Position numbers and translations under genes: made by a program. Below the pieces are notes generated by a model. The model saw only the letters and a program-made list of their open reading frames with translations. It did no database searches and was not told the DNA's origin. From Mesorhizobium tianshanense (GTDB taxonomy: Bacteria > Pseudomonadota > Alphaproteobacteria > Rhizobiales > Rhizobiaceae), in assembly GCF_007830515.1 (NCBI RefSeq), contig NZ_VLKT01000043.1:1-64000 (forward strand): a stretch of 64,000 nt of DNA, written 5' to 3'. Below are positions 34,217-43,802 of the stretch, in pieces (within the stretch, counting starts at the first letter, position 1; every line of letters starts with the position of its first letter).

Positions 34217-35386
34217 TCACACCATCCGCCTCCGCATGATGGTTGTAACCGCCAACGCCAGGCAAATGGCGCCAAGCGTGATCGGCAGGCCGTCCGCACC
34301 GAAAATATCCATGGCGCCGCCCGCCAGCGGCGGCACGGCGATGCCGCCGACGCCCCACATCAGCGAAAAAGCGGCGTTGCCGGCGACCAGTGCCGAGCCA
34401 GTGAACCGCTCGCCGAGCTCGATGATCGACATCGTATAGATGCCGTAGGAAACCGCGCCCCAGATAAAGACGCATGGCCAGATCAGCGGCGTCTCGATAA
34501 GGACCGGCAACAGCACGCATCCGAGCACCGTTAGGGACACACAGATGAACCGCACCAGACGCGCCGTCAGCCGTTCGGCAAGCAGGCCGAGCGGTACCTG
34601 CATGGCGATGTTGCCGGCGATCATCACGGACAGCAGCGCCGACATTCGGGCCTCCGCGAGGCCGTAATGCGTTCCGTAGACCGGCAGCAGTGCCAGCACC
34701 GCCTGTTCGAAACCGGCGGCCACGACGACCGCTGACAACAGCAGCCATGCCATCGGCATGAAACCCACGACCGAAACCCGGTGCCCGGTCTCGTCGAACT
34801 TCGGCAGCCGTCTCAGCACCAAGGTGAGGCAGGCGCCGCAAAAAACGAATGCCGCGATGCCGACGAGAAACGGCGGCCATCCTTCGGTGCCGACGGCAAG
34901 CAGGCACAACGGGCCGGCCGCGAAGCCTGCCGAAATGACTGTGGAATAGATCCCCATCACGCGACCTCGCCGCGCCGGCGGCGCCAGCGCGATCACCCAG
35001 GTCTCGCTCAGCACGTAGAGCGGATTGGTCACCACGCCGATCAGGAAGCGCAGCGGAAACCACAGATAGACATTTTGCGTCCAGCCGATCAGCGCCAGCA
35101 CGATCGCGGAAAGTGCTGCGCAGGTGAGCGCCGTGCGCCCTGCCCCGAACCGGCGCGCCAACGCCGGGATGTGCGGCGACGAGACGATGAAGCCGACCGG
35201 CGTCATTGCCGCCGAGAGGCCTATCATGGCCGGCGAGACGCCCTGGCGCTGCAGGATGAAGCTCAACAGCGGATAGCTCAGCCCCTGCGCGATGGCGAAC
35301 ACCGAGACGGTGGCGATCACGCCGGTGATCGCCGCCCACTGCATCCTCTCGCCGCTGTTCGTTTCCGCCAGGTCCATGATCCGCAA
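34217..35386 (-). CDS. MFS transporter
   Basis: A 389-residue major facilitator with twelve predicted membrane helices. The loop 2-3 signature region reads SSPHIPALARRFGAGRTALTCAA, helix 4-5 has PLRFLIGVVTNPLYVLSETWVIALAPPARRGRVMGIYSTVISAGFAAGPL, and a matching motif in the second half is MQVPLGLLAERLTARLVRF. The family resembles YcaD/UMF-like exporters. The gene diverges from the first MttB-like gene, leaving a 225-base shared control region. A methylated-amine or drug substrate cannot be distinguished. An inner ATG three codons downstream is an alternative start. Confidence 0.85.
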   Translation of the reverse strand: MRIMDLAETNSGERMQWAAITGVIATVSVFAIAQGLSYPLLSFILQRQGVSPAMIGLSAAMTPVGFIVSSPHIPALARRFGAGRTALTCAALSAIVLALIGWTQNVYLWFPLRFLIGVVTNPLYVLSETWVIALAPPARRGRVMGIYSTVISAGFAAGPLCLLAVGTEGWPPFLVGIAAFVFCGACLTLVLRRLPKFDETGHRVSVVGFMPMAWLLLSAVVVAAGFEQAVLALLPVYGTHYGLAEARMSALLSVMIAGNIAMQVPLGLLAERLTARLVRFICVSLTVLGCVLLPVLIETPLIWPCVFIWGAVSYGIYTMSIIELGERFTGSALVAGNAAFSLMWGVGGIAVPPLAGGAMDIFGADGLPITLGAICLALAVTTIMRRRMV

Positions 35387-35611
35387 CCCATATGGGAACC
35401 TGCAGGATTAGCGTTTCGGCGGCGCGCCGGGAAGCACCGACGGCGAGAACCGCTTGCGCCAGCGGTCGAGCTTCAAGCTTTAGCTCCGGCGATCCAGTCG
35501 GCTGCCTTCGGCCATGTCGCTTCCCTCGTCCTAGTGGTCGCCGCCTCCGCAATGGCGGGACGCCCGGCGGTCCATTATGGCGCCGCACCGTCGCACCGTA
35601 TGAGGCCTGTC

Positions 35612-37189
35612 ATGACCGCCGCCCTTCATCCCGCCGAACCGGCATTGGCAACCGACCGCGCCCGTCGCGGAGGGCGGGCGGGCAAACGCGTCGGCGCAGC
35701 GTCGGCGTTCGCGCAGCCACCTTTCCGCCAGCTGAAAATCCCGCTGACGCCGACGAAGCTGGTCTCCGACGACGAGCTGGAATCGATTCATCTCGCCTCG
35801 CTGCGCGTGCTGCGGGAAATCGGCGTCGACGTGCTGCACGACGAAGCAAGGCGCATCATGAAGGCGCATGGCGCCGATGTCCGCGAAGGCAGCGAGCGGG
35901 TGCGCTTCGATAGCGACATGATCCTCGAACTCATTTCGCACTGCCCGCCGGAATTCACCATCCATGCCCGCAATCCGGCGCACGACGTGCGCTTTGGCGG
36001 CGACAATCTGATCATCTCGATGATGGCGTCGGCGCCTAACTGTTCCGACATCGACCGTGGTCGCCGGCCAGGCAACCAGCAGGACTATCGCAACTTCCTC
36101 AAGCTCGCGCAGATGCACAACATCCTGAACTGCACGGGTGGTTATCCGGTCGAGCCGATCGACATCCATCCGTCCGTCCGGCACTTGGAATGTATACGCG
36201 ATCTCAGCGTCCTCACCGACAAGGTGTTCCACATCTATTCGCTCGGCAAGGAGCGCAATCTCGACGGCATCGAGATCACCCGCATCGCACGCGGCATCAG
36301 CCACGAGCGATTGCTCGAGGAGCCGTCGGTCTTCACCATCATCAACACCAATTCGCCGCTCAAGCTCGATGTGCCGATGATGGAAGGCATCATCCAGATG
36401 TCGAGCAAGGGCCAGGTCGTCATCGTGACGCCGTTCACGCTGTCTGGCGCCATGGCGCCGGTGACCATCGCTGGCGCGCTGGTGCAGCAGAATGCCGAAG
36501 CGCTGTCCGGCATCGCCTTCGCACAGATGGTGAAGAAGGGCGCTCCCGTCGGCTATGGCGGCTTCACCTCTAATGTCGACATGAAGTCCGGCGCACCGGC
36601 CTTCGGCACACCGGAATACATGAAGGCGCAACTGGTCGGCGGCCAGCTCGCCCGCCGTTATCAAATCCCCTACCGCACCTCCAACACCTGCGCCGCCAAC
36701 ACTGTCGACGCACAGGCCGCCTATGAAAGCGTGTTCTCGTTGTGGGGCGCCATACAGGGCGGCGGCAATATGATGATGCATGCGGCCGGCTGGCTGGAAG
36801 GCGGCCTGCGCTGCTCCTACGAGAAGACCATTCTGGACATCGATCTGCTGCAGATGGTGGCCGAGTTTCTGACCCCACTCGACCTTTCCGAGGAGGCTCT
36901 CGGCTTCGATGCCATCCAGTCCGTTGGTCCGGGCGGCCATTTCTTCGGCACCCAGCACACCCAGGACCGCTACAAGACCGCTTTCTACGCGCCGGTTATC
37001 TCCGACTGGCGCAATTTCGAGACCTGGGTGGAAGCCGGGTCGCCGACGGCGCTCGAAAAGGCCAACCGAGTGTGGAAGGAACGGTTGGCGTCCTATGAAG
37101 AGCCTTACATGGACCCGGCGATCCGAGAGGAGCTCGACGCCTTCGTCGAAAAGCGCCGGTCCGAAGGCGGCGCACCTACCGATTTTTGA
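35612..37189 (+). CDS. MttB-superfamily methyltransferase (non-pyrrolysine), copy 1
   Basis: A 525-residue trimethylamine methyltransferase-family protein. After a basic leader, the TIM-barrel core reads LVSDDELESIHLASLRVLREIGVDVLHDEARRIMKAHGADV, then TPFTLSGAMAPVTIAGALVQQNAEALSGIAFAQ, GAPAFGTPEYMKAQLVGGQLARRY and MMMHAAGWLEGGLRCSYEKTILDIDLLQMVAEF. There is no in-frame stop, so it is a non-Pyl member, the group that includes glycine betaine methyltransferase MtgB. These move a methyl from a quaternary amine to a corrinoid protein. The next gene encodes a dimethylglycine/sarcosine dehydrogenase, which fits a betaine-type substrate. The start at 35612 has GAGG upstream. Confidence 0.87.
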   Translation: MTAALHPAEPALATDRARRGGRAGKRVGAASAFAQPPFRQLKIPLTPTKLVSDDELESIHLASLRVLREIGVDVLHDEARRIMKAHGADVREGSERVRFDSDMILELISHCPPEFTIHARNPAHDVRFGGDNLIISMMASAPNCSDIDRGRRPGNQQDYRNFLKLAQMHNILNCTGGYPVEPIDIHPSVRHLECIRDLSVLTDKVFHIYSLGKERNLDGIEITRIARGISHERLLEEPSVFTIINTNSPLKLDVPMMEGIIQMSSKGQVVIVTPFTLSGAMAPVTIAGALVQQNAEALSGIAFAQMVKKGAPVGYGGFTSNVDMKSGAPAFGTPEYMKAQLVGGQLARRYQIPYRTSNTCAANTVDAQAAYESVFSLWGAIQGGGNMMMHAAGWLEGGLRCSYEKTILDIDLLQMVAEFLTPLDLSEEALGFDAIQSVGPGGHFFGTQHTQDRYKTAFYAPVISDWRNFETWVEAGSPTALEKANRVWKERLASYEEPYMDPAIREELDAFVEKRRSEGGAPTDF

Positions 37190-37284
37190 TCATCACGCAG
37201 CGACGGGTCTAACTCGGCGTCGAGGCGCGGTTCCCCGCTGACCAAAACATCTGATTCAATTTACACAAAAACGGAACTATCTTC

Positions 37285-39858
37285 ATGAAATCTCATGCAA
37301 AAGCGGTTGTCATCGGCGGTGGTGTCGTCGGTTGCTCCGTGCTTTACCATCTCGCCAAGGCCGGCTGGACCGATATCATGCTGATCGAGCGCTCGGAGCT
37401 CACCTCCGGCTCGTCCTGGCATGCAGCGGGCGGCTTCCACACGCTCAACGGCGATCCCAACGTCGCCAAGCTGCAGGCCTACACGGTGCAGCTCTACAAG
37501 GAGATCGAAGAGCTTTCCGGCCAGTCCTGCTCGCTGCACCTGACCGGCGGCGTGATGATGGCCGACACGCCCGAGCGCATGGACTTCCTGCGCCTTGCCC
37601 ACGCCAAGGGCCGCTATCTCGGCATGGACACGGAACTGATCACGCCGTCCGAGGCCAAGGCGATGTTCCCGCTGATGGACGAGACGAATTTCGTCGGCGC
37701 CATGTGGGATCCGGTCGAAGGCCATCTCGATCCTTCCGGCACCACCCATGCCTATGCCAAGGCCGCTAGGAAGCTCGGCGCCGAAATCTTGCTGCGCAAC
37801 CGCGTCGTCGAGCTGACGCAGGAGGTCGACGGCACCTGGAACGTCGTTACCGAGCAAGGAACGGTCAAGGCCGAGCATGTCGTCAACTGCGGCGGCCTGT
37901 GGGCGCGCGAGATCGGCCGCATGGTGGGTGTCGAGCTGCCGGTGCTGGCCATGGAGCATATGTACCTTTTGACCGAGCCGATGCCGGAGGTCGAGGAATT
38001 CAACAAGTCGACCGGCCGCGAGATGATCGGCGTGATGGACTTCAAGGGCGAGATCTACACCCGCCAGGAACGTAACGGCATCCTGCTCGGCACCTATGAA
38101 AAAGCCTGCAAGCCGTGGTCGCCGGTCAACACGCCATGGGATTTCGGCCACGAATTGCTGCAGCCCGACATCGACCGCATCGCGCCGTCGCTCGAAATCG
38201 GCTTCAAGCATTTCCCCGGCATCGAGAAGGCCGGCATCAAGCAGATCATCAATGGTCCCTTCACCTTCGCGCTGGACGGCAATCCGCTGGTCGGCCCGGT
38301 GCAGGGCCTGACCAATTTCTGGTGCGCCTGCGCCGTCATGGCCGGTTTCAGCCAGGGCGGCGGCGTCGGGTTGGCGCTGTCGAACTGGATGGTCAACGGC
38401 GATCCCGGCTTCGACGTCTGGGGCATGGACGTGGCGCGCTTCGGCGAATGGGCAACCCTGCGCTACACCAACGCCAAGGTGCGCGAGAACTATTCGCGCC
38501 GCTTTTCCATCCGTTTCCCCAACGAGGAGCTGCCGGCCGCCAGGCCGGCGCAGACGACGCCGCTCTACGACACCATGCTGGCCAACAACGCCGTCATGGG
38601 AGACTCATGGGGTCTCGAAACCCCGCTCTGGTTCGCGCCGAAAGGCTCGGAGCCGAAGGACATCGTTTCGTTCCACCGCTCCAACGATTTCGGGCCGATC
38701 GGCGAGGAAGTTCGCACGACCCGCGAGAAGGTCGGCGTCACCGAGATCGCCAATTTCGCCAAATACGAAGTGTCCGGGCCAGCAGCCGAGGATTTCCTCA
38801 ACCGGCTGATGACCAACCGCATGCCGAAGACCGGCCGCATCGTGCTGACCCCGATGCTGAACGAGTTCGGCAAATTGATCGGCGACTTCACCATCGCCAA
38901 GGCGGGTGAAGAGCGTTTCATGATCTGGAGCTCGTCCGCCGCTCAGAAATACCACATGCGCTGGTTCGAAAAACATCTGCCGAAGGACGGTGGCGTGCGC
39001 ATCCACCGCTTCGACCAGACGCTTGTCGGCCTCTCCATCGCTGGGCCGAAATCGCGAGACCTGCTGCAGAAACTGGTCGATGTCGACATCTCGACCAAGG
39101 CTTTCCGCTTCATGGATTTCCGCGAGATGGCGGTCGGCGGCGCGCCCTGCATGGTCAATCGCATCACCTATACCGGCGATCTCGGCTACGAGATCTGGAT
39201 GGCGCCTGCCTACCAGCGGCTGGTCTATCACGCGATCAAGGCTGCCGGCGAAGAGTTCGGCCTCGTCGATTTCGGCATGCGCGCTTTGCTCTCGATGCGC
39301 CTGGAAAAGAATTTTCCCACCTGGTACCGCGAACTGCGGCCGATCTACGGGCCGTTCGAAGGGGCGATGGACCGCTTCGTCAAGCTGGAGAAGAACGACT
39401 TCATCGGACGCGAGGCGGCAGCCAGGGAACAGGCCGAAGGGCCGAAGCTGCGCCGCGTCTCCTTCGTCGTCGACGCCGCGGATGCCGATGTGATGGGCGA
39501 CGAGCCGATCTGGGCCAAGGTCGGCGGCAAAGACTACGGCACGGTGGAAAAGCCGCACGGCTATGGCGCGCCGCGCTTCGACACCGGCGGCGAGGAAGTG
39601 CGTGGCTCCAAGGCAGCGGAAGGTGCTTCGGCAGTGCGCGGCATCGTCGACGGCGACTGGCGCGTGGTCGGCTGGGTCACCTCCGGCGGCTATGCGCATT
39701 ACGTGCAAAAGTCGATGGCGCAGGGCTATGTGCCGGCTGCCTTGGCCGCGGACGAGAGCGCCGGACTGTTCGAGATCGAAATCCTCGGGAGCCGGCGACC
39801 GGCCCGCATCAATGTCGAGCCGCCTTTCGACCCCAGCGGCGAGAAAATGCGGACCTGA
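37285..39858 (+). CDS. dimethylglycine/sarcosine dehydrogenase-type flavoprotein with GcvT domain
   Basis: An 857-residue protein. The N-terminal FAD oxidase domain has VVIGGGVVGCSVLYHLAKAG and TSGSSWHAAGG, whose His (about residue 46) matches the covalent flavin-attachment His of DMGDH. From about residue 430 a GcvT-like folate-binding domain and C-terminal barrel follow (FAKYEVSGPAAEDFLNRLMTNRMP, FRFMDFREMAVGGAPCMVNRITYTGDLGYEIWM, GWVTSGGYAHYV). It oxidatively removes N-methyl groups and passes formaldehyde to THF as methylene-THF. It follows the MttB-like gene by 95 bases and probably handles the demethylated product. The GcvT fold is shared with DMSP demethylase DmdA, but the FAD domain argues against that role. 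Confidence 0.9.
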   Translation: MKSHAKAVVIGGGVVGCSVLYHLAKAGWTDIMLIERSELTSGSSWHAAGGFHTLNGDPNVAKLQAYTVQLYKEIEELSGQSCSLHLTGGVMMADTPERMDFLRLAHAKGRYLGMDTELITPSEAKAMFPLMDETNFVGAMWDPVEGHLDPSGTTHAYAKAARKLGAEILLRNRVVELTQEVDGTWNVVTEQGTVKAEHVVNCGGLWAREIGRMVGVELPVLAMEHMYLLTEPMPEVEEFNKSTGREMIGVMDFKGEIYTRQERNGILLGTYEKACKPWSPVNTPWDFGHELLQPDIDRIAPSLEIGFKHFPGIEKAGIKQIINGPFTFALDGNPLVGPVQGLTNFWCACAVMAGFSQGGGVGLALSNWMVNGDPGFDVWGMDVARFGEWATLRYTNAKVRENYSRRFSIRFPNEELPAARPAQTTPLYDTMLANNAVMGDSWGLETPLWFAPKGSEPKDIVSFHRSNDFGPIGEEVRTTREKVGVTEIANFAKYEVSGPAAEDFLNRLMTNRMPKTGRIVLTPMLNEFGKLIGDFTIAKAGEERFMIWSSSAAQKYHMRWFEKHLPKDGGVRIHRFDQTLVGLSIAGPKSRDLLQKLVDVDISTKAFRFMDFREMAVGGAPCMVNRITYTGDLGYEIWMAPAYQRLVYHAIKAAGEEFGLVDFGMRALLSMRLEKNFPTWYRELRPIYGPFEGAMDRFVKLEKNDFIGREAAAREQAEGPKLRRVSFVVDAADADVMGDEPIWAKVGGKDYGTVEKPHGYGAPRFDTGGEEVRGSKAAEGASAVRGIVDGDWRVVGWVTSGGYAHYVQKSMAQGYVPAALAADESAGLFEIEILGSRRPARINVEPPFDPSGEKMRT

Positions 39859-39914
39859 TGCATGTCGCCCGAAAAGTGCGGGCCGCTACCCGCATTGTGC
39901 GGGGTACAGTCTTC

Positions 39915-41486
39915 ATGCTAGCGGAGCCGGCGGTAACCGGCACCGGCGATGAGAATTCCTTGAAGTATTCCTCGAAGTATTCGATGAAATGGGCCGAATG
40001 GCTTGCCGAGGGCAGGATCGGCCCCTTCCCCGCGGCGATCGTCATGATCGCGCTTTATTGCTGCACACAGATTGTCGTGCTGCCACTTGCGAGCCTCTGG
40101 GCGGGAACCGGGGTCGGCGTCGATGACTCCGAACAGCTGCTGTATATGCGGTTTTTGTGGGCGGGCTACGGCGGCGCGCAGCCGCCGCTTTACTCCTGGC
40201 TCGGCTGGCTGACGTCATCGGTTTTCGGAACCAACATCTTCGCGCTCAAAGTGCTGAAATACTCGCTGGTTTTCGTGGCCTTGGCCTCGGTCTTCGTCGC
40301 GGTGCGCAAACTCGGGTATTCCCAGCGCACAGCGGTTGCCTCCACTCTAGGTTTGTTGCTGTTTCCTCAGCTGACCTGGGAAATGCAGCACACCTTGTCG
40401 CATACCGTTGCCGCATTCTGCTTTTCGGCGCTGCTGCTGCTTGCACTTATCGAGCTTCTGCAGCGCAAATCGCTGCTGGCCTACGCCTTGTTCGGCCTGG
40501 CGATCGGTGCGGCCGTCCTGGCGAAATACAACAACGTCATCCTGCTTACCGCCATGGTGTTGGCGACCTTGTCGATGCGCGAAACCCGCCAGGTCATCCT
40601 GCGCCCGCAAATCATGATCAGTATGGCCGTGGCGCTGCTGGTGTGCCTGCCGACACTGTATTGGACCGCCACCCATCCGAGCGAATTGCTGGCGCGCAGC
40701 TACAAGTTCGGCATCAATGAAGGAGGCGGTGCTTTCCTCGTCGCGTTGAAAGGCATCGTCGACTTCGCCGGAGCCGTACGGAATTTTGCCATTCTGCCGG
40801 TCGCGGTTTTTGCAGTGGCGATGCTGGCGGGACGGATCCTTCCATCGACGCTTCGCCAACAGCTTTCAGATTCGGAAAAATTCCTGTGGCGCGTTCTCGG
40901 CTTTGGGCTCTGCATCACGACTATCCTGGTGATCGCCAGCGGCGCCACCATGTTCAGAGCGCGCTGGTTGTTACCGGTCCTGTTTCTTCTGCCTGTCGCG
41001 TTCGCAGTCCGCATGGATGCCCTTGGCGACAAAGGCAGGAGCGCGCAATACCTCACCATCACCGTTGCAGCCGCACTGGCCGTGCTGGTCTTGCCGGCGT
41101 CGTGGGCTTACCAGGTCTATGGCGGAAAGGGCATGGGACGCGTCGCCCGTCTGGACTACCAGACGCTGTATCATGATCTGACCGCGGATGGCGCGATCAA
41201 GACGGTTACGTCGGACTGGCACTGGGTGGGCAACCTCAGGCTCGTCGATCCCGACCTTGTCGTGCTCGGAAAGGAGGTGCCGGGTTTCGCTGCATTGCTG
41301 CAGGAACCGGCTATTCTGATCTGGCTCGATAAACCGGACCCGCAACCGGAAATCCTGGACCGCATCCATCAGGCGGGTTTCGTCCTGGATGGTGAAAGCC
41401 GCACCCTCAAGGTCCCCGAATTTTTCGGCTCGAGCGACGGCCGACTTGTGACCGTCGCCAAGTTGAAAAGGCAGGAGGCAAAATGA
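39915..41486 (+). CDS. ArnT/PMT-like glycosyltransferase family 39 membrane protein
   Basis: A multi-pass protein of about 523 residues with roughly ten membrane helices. The first periplasmic loop has VGVDDSEQLLYMRFLWAGYGGAQPPLYSWLGWL, which contains the acidic catalytic residues and the PPLY motif of polyprenyl-phosphate-dependent glycosyltransferases (Dol-P-Man transferase superfamily). The C-terminal 130 residues form a soluble domain. It transfers a sugar from a lipid carrier at the periplasmic face, for example to lipid A or another glycan. The start is uncertain: ATG 39858 overlaps the previous stop but lies in a repeat relic; 39915 and 39984 are alternatives. Confidence 0.75.
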   Translation: MLAEPAVTGTGDENSLKYSSKYSMKWAEWLAEGRIGPFPAAIVMIALYCCTQIVVLPLASLWAGTGVGVDDSEQLLYMRFLWAGYGGAQPPLYSWLGWLTSSVFGTNIFALKVLKYSLVFVALASVFVAVRKLGYSQRTAVASTLGLLLFPQLTWEMQHTLSHTVAAFCFSALLLLALIELLQRKSLLAYALFGLAIGAAVLAKYNNVILLTAMVLATLSMRETRQVILRPQIMISMAVALLVCLPTLYWTATHPSELLARSYKFGINEGGGAFLVALKGIVDFAGAVRNFAILPVAVFAVAMLAGRILPSTLRQQLSDSEKFLWRVLGFGLCITTILVIASGATMFRARWLLPVLFLLPVAFAVRMDALGDKGRSAQYLTITVAAALAVLVLPASWAYQVYGGKGMGRVARLDYQTLYHDLTADGAIKTVTSDWHWVGNLRLVDPDLVVLGKEVPGFAALLQEPAILIWLDKPDPQPEILDRIHQAGFVLDGESRTLKVPEFFGSSDGRLVTVAKLKRQEAK

Positions 41487-41543
41487 CCGTCCGGCAATCG
41501 ACTGGCCATCTGCGATGACCGGATCTGGCACAAGGACCGGAAA

Positions 41544-42911
41544 ATGAGCGAGCAAAGCGTCGAGCGACGGTTCGGTCGCCACCGCAAGATCATGCCGTTC
41601 GACCCGAACGAAGCGGGCTCCATCGATGCGTTGCGCCTGAAGTCGCGGCAGAAGGCCGCTGAACTCAACCAGCATGTGCTTGGCTACGGCGCGCTGGCGC
41701 AAGCCGAGTGGCAAGCCGCCGGCATCGCCGCACCCGACCTGCCCGCCATGCGGCAATACCGGCTCGACCGCATCCGCGCCGAGCTGAGGCGTCGCGACTA
41801 TGCGGGAGCCCTGCTCTACGATCCGATCAACATCCGCTACGCCACGGACTCGACCAACATGCAGCTTTGGGTGGCGCGCAATCCGACACGGCATTGTTTC
41901 GTCGCCACTGACGGGCCGGTCGTACTGTTCGACTATTTTTCCTGCGAGCACCTTTCCGATCATTCCGGCGTCGTCGACGAGGTGAGGCCGACGGTGTCGT
42001 GGATGTATCTCTACAGCGGCGAGCTGACTGAACTGAGGGTCCGCCGCTGGGCGGCCGGCATCGCCGATGTGGTGAAGGAACATGGCGGCGGCAGCAGCCG
42101 TATCGCCGTCGACCACATCAATCCCGAGGGCGTCGAGGAACTCGCCCGCCTCGGCATTTCGATCGGCAATGGCGAAGCGGTGATGGACAAGGCGCGGCTG
42201 ATCAAATCGCCGGACGAGATCCTGGCCATGCGCCGCTCGATCGTCGCTTGCGAGGCGGCGATGGGCGAGATGGAAGCCGCGCTCGCCCCGGGCATTTCCG
42301 AGAACGAATTGTGGGCCGAACTCCACCGCGGCAACATTGCGCGCGGCGGCGAATGGATCGAAACCCGGCTCTTGTCGTCGGGTCCGCGCACCAATCCGTG
42401 GTTCCAGGAATGCTCGTCGCGGACGATCGAAGCCGGCGATCTCGTCGCATTCGACACCGATCTGATCGGCCCCTATGGCTTCTGCGCCGACCTGTCGCGC
42501 ACCTGGCTCTGCGGCGACGCCAAGCCGTCCAACGCGCAACGCGACCTGTTTCGCATCGCCGTCGACCAGATCGCCCACAACACCGGTCTGATGCAGCCCG
42601 GCACATCGTTCCGCGACCTCGTCGAACGCTCGGCAGTGCCTCCTGGAGACTGTTTCCCGACGCGCTACGGCGTGCTTTATCACGGCGTCGGCCTGGCTGA
42701 CGAATACCCGACGCTGCCGCATGCAAGCGACTGGACCGAAGACACGCCCGACGGCGTGCTTGTGTCAGGCATGGTGCTTTGCGTCGAGAGCTATATCGGC
42801 CGGCTTGGCGGCCACGAGGGCGTCAAGATCGAAGAACAGATCCTGATCACCGAAACAGGCAGCGAGCAGCTTTCGACCTATCCGCTCGACGAGCGGCTGC
42901 TCGGCGGTTGA
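41544..42911 (+). CDS. dddP: M24-family protein of the DddP (DMSP lyase) type
   Basis: A 455-residue pita-bread-fold protein. Metal-ligand candidates are Asp304 and Asp306 (VAFDTDLIG), Asp316 (FCADLSRTW), His380 (LYHGVGLADE), Glu415 (VLCVES) and Glu430 (KIEEQ). They lie at exactly +9 relative to the ligands I recall for Roseobacter denitrificans DddP (295, 297, 307, 371, 406, 421). The DddP catalytic Asp377 is matched by Asp386. The blocks YDPINIRYATDSTNMQLW and GGEWIETRLLSSGPRTNPWFQEC are also DddP-like rather than prolidase-like. DddP cleaves DMSP to acrylate and DMS. Peptidase activity or another onium substrate remains possible. Confidence 0.75.
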   Translation: MSEQSVERRFGRHRKIMPFDPNEAGSIDALRLKSRQKAAELNQHVLGYGALAQAEWQAAGIAAPDLPAMRQYRLDRIRAELRRRDYAGALLYDPINIRYATDSTNMQLWVARNPTRHCFVATDGPVVLFDYFSCEHLSDHSGVVDEVRPTVSWMYLYSGELTELRVRRWAAGIADVVKEHGGGSSRIAVDHINPEGVEELARLGISIGNGEAVMDKARLIKSPDEILAMRRSIVACEAAMGEMEAALAPGISENELWAELHRGNIARGGEWIETRLLSSGPRTNPWFQECSSRTIEAGDLVAFDTDLIGPYGFCADLSRTWLCGDAKPSNAQRDLFRIAVDQIAHNTGLMQPGTSFRDLVERSAVPPGDCFPTRYGVLYHGVGLADEYPTLPHASDWTEDTPDGVLVSGMVLCVESYIGRLGGHEGVKIEEQILITETGSEQLSTYPLDERLLGG

Positions 42912-42917
42912 GCTTTC

Positions 42918-43760
42918 TCAGCCGGCCGCCGCGACGGCCTCACGCATCGCTGCGACGATCTTTTCCGGTGTCGTTCTGGCGGTGATGAACGGCAGGCCCT
43001 TGCGCCGCCTTGTCCAGCCGACGACCTTCACCTGCCGCGCCGCAGGCTCGAAGCGCTGCGCCAGCGCCCAGCTCAGGCAATCGATTGCCGCGACATCGGC
43101 CCTGCCCTCGGCAATCGCGACGATCGACGCGCGGTGGCCGCCGCTTTCGCTGCGCTCTGAGAACATGTCCAGGCTTTCGCCCATCGCCTCCAGATCGCGC
43201 GTAAGCCCGACGAGGCCCGACATCGAATCGGAGTTGTTGAAGGTGAAGCGCATGCCGCGCAGCAGGTCGAGAGGAACGAGAGGGCTACCGTCATCAGGCG
43301 ATCGAGCAGATGGCGCACCGTCTGCGCGCATCACGATGGCGCTCGAATAGAGTTCGCCCTGCCCGCCTTCGAAGGCATCGTAATTCGGCTGGCCGATCAC
43401 CTGGACATGCTCCGACAGGCCGATTTCCATCGGACCCCAGCAGGTCTGTGCGAACAGCAGCGCCGGATGCAGCCAGAGCCCATGAAAATCCAGTTCGTCC
43501 GGCGGCAGCGTCGCCGGATCGGGCGCGATGACCTTTCCGGCGGCGTCGCGGATGCCGCCTTCTACAGGCCGCAAATCGGCATTGACGCGAGCGATGGTTT
43601 GCGGCGCGTCGATGCCTTTTTGCCGGAAGGCATCACGCAGCCGCGCCCATTGGGCATCGATCTCGTCGCGCATTTCGGACCAGTCATACATCGGCAAGGC
43701 GGCAACGAAATCGCTCCTGCAAGGATTTTGATCGTTACGCTGAGAAACTGACGAGACCAT
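42918..43760 (-). CDS. PhnD-like periplasmic-binding-fold protein without signal peptide
   Basis: A 280-residue protein of the phosphate/phosphonate-binding (PhnD, type 2 periplasmic-binding) superfamily. The recognisable parts are LLFAQTCWGPMEIGLSEHVQVIGQPNYDAFEGGQGELYSSAIVMRAD, a RGMRFTFNNSDSMSGLVGLTRDLEAMG segment with the ligand-contacting serines, and ASIVAIAEGRADVAAIDCLSWALAQRF. No signal peptide or transporter gene is next to it, so it may act in the cytoplasm or serve a distant ABC system. ATG 43760 is preferred over a GTG four codons upstream. It converges tightly on the DddP-like gene. Confidence 0.7.
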   Translation of the reverse strand: MVSSVSQRNDQNPCRSDFVAALPMYDWSEMRDEIDAQWARLRDAFRQKGIDAPQTIARVNADLRPVEGGIRDAAGKVIAPDPATLPPDELDFHGLWLHPALLFAQTCWGPMEIGLSEHVQVIGQPNYDAFEGGQGELYSSAIVMRADGAPSARSPDDGSPLVPLDLLRGMRFTFNNSDSMSGLVGLTRDLEAMGESLDMFSERSESGGHRASIVAIAEGRADVAAIDCLSWALAQRFEPAARQVKVVGWTRRRKGLPFITARTTPEKIVAAMREAVAAAG

Positions 43761-43802
43761 TGACACGCGCACCCGGGCATCGCCGTCGGCGATGCCGCAA
43801 AA

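Noticed and set aside
37285..39858. DMSP demethylase DmdA as identity of the GcvT-domain protein
   Set aside because: DmdA lacks the FAD oxidase domain; here it is complete with the flavin-attachment His, so DMGDH/SDH type is favoured.
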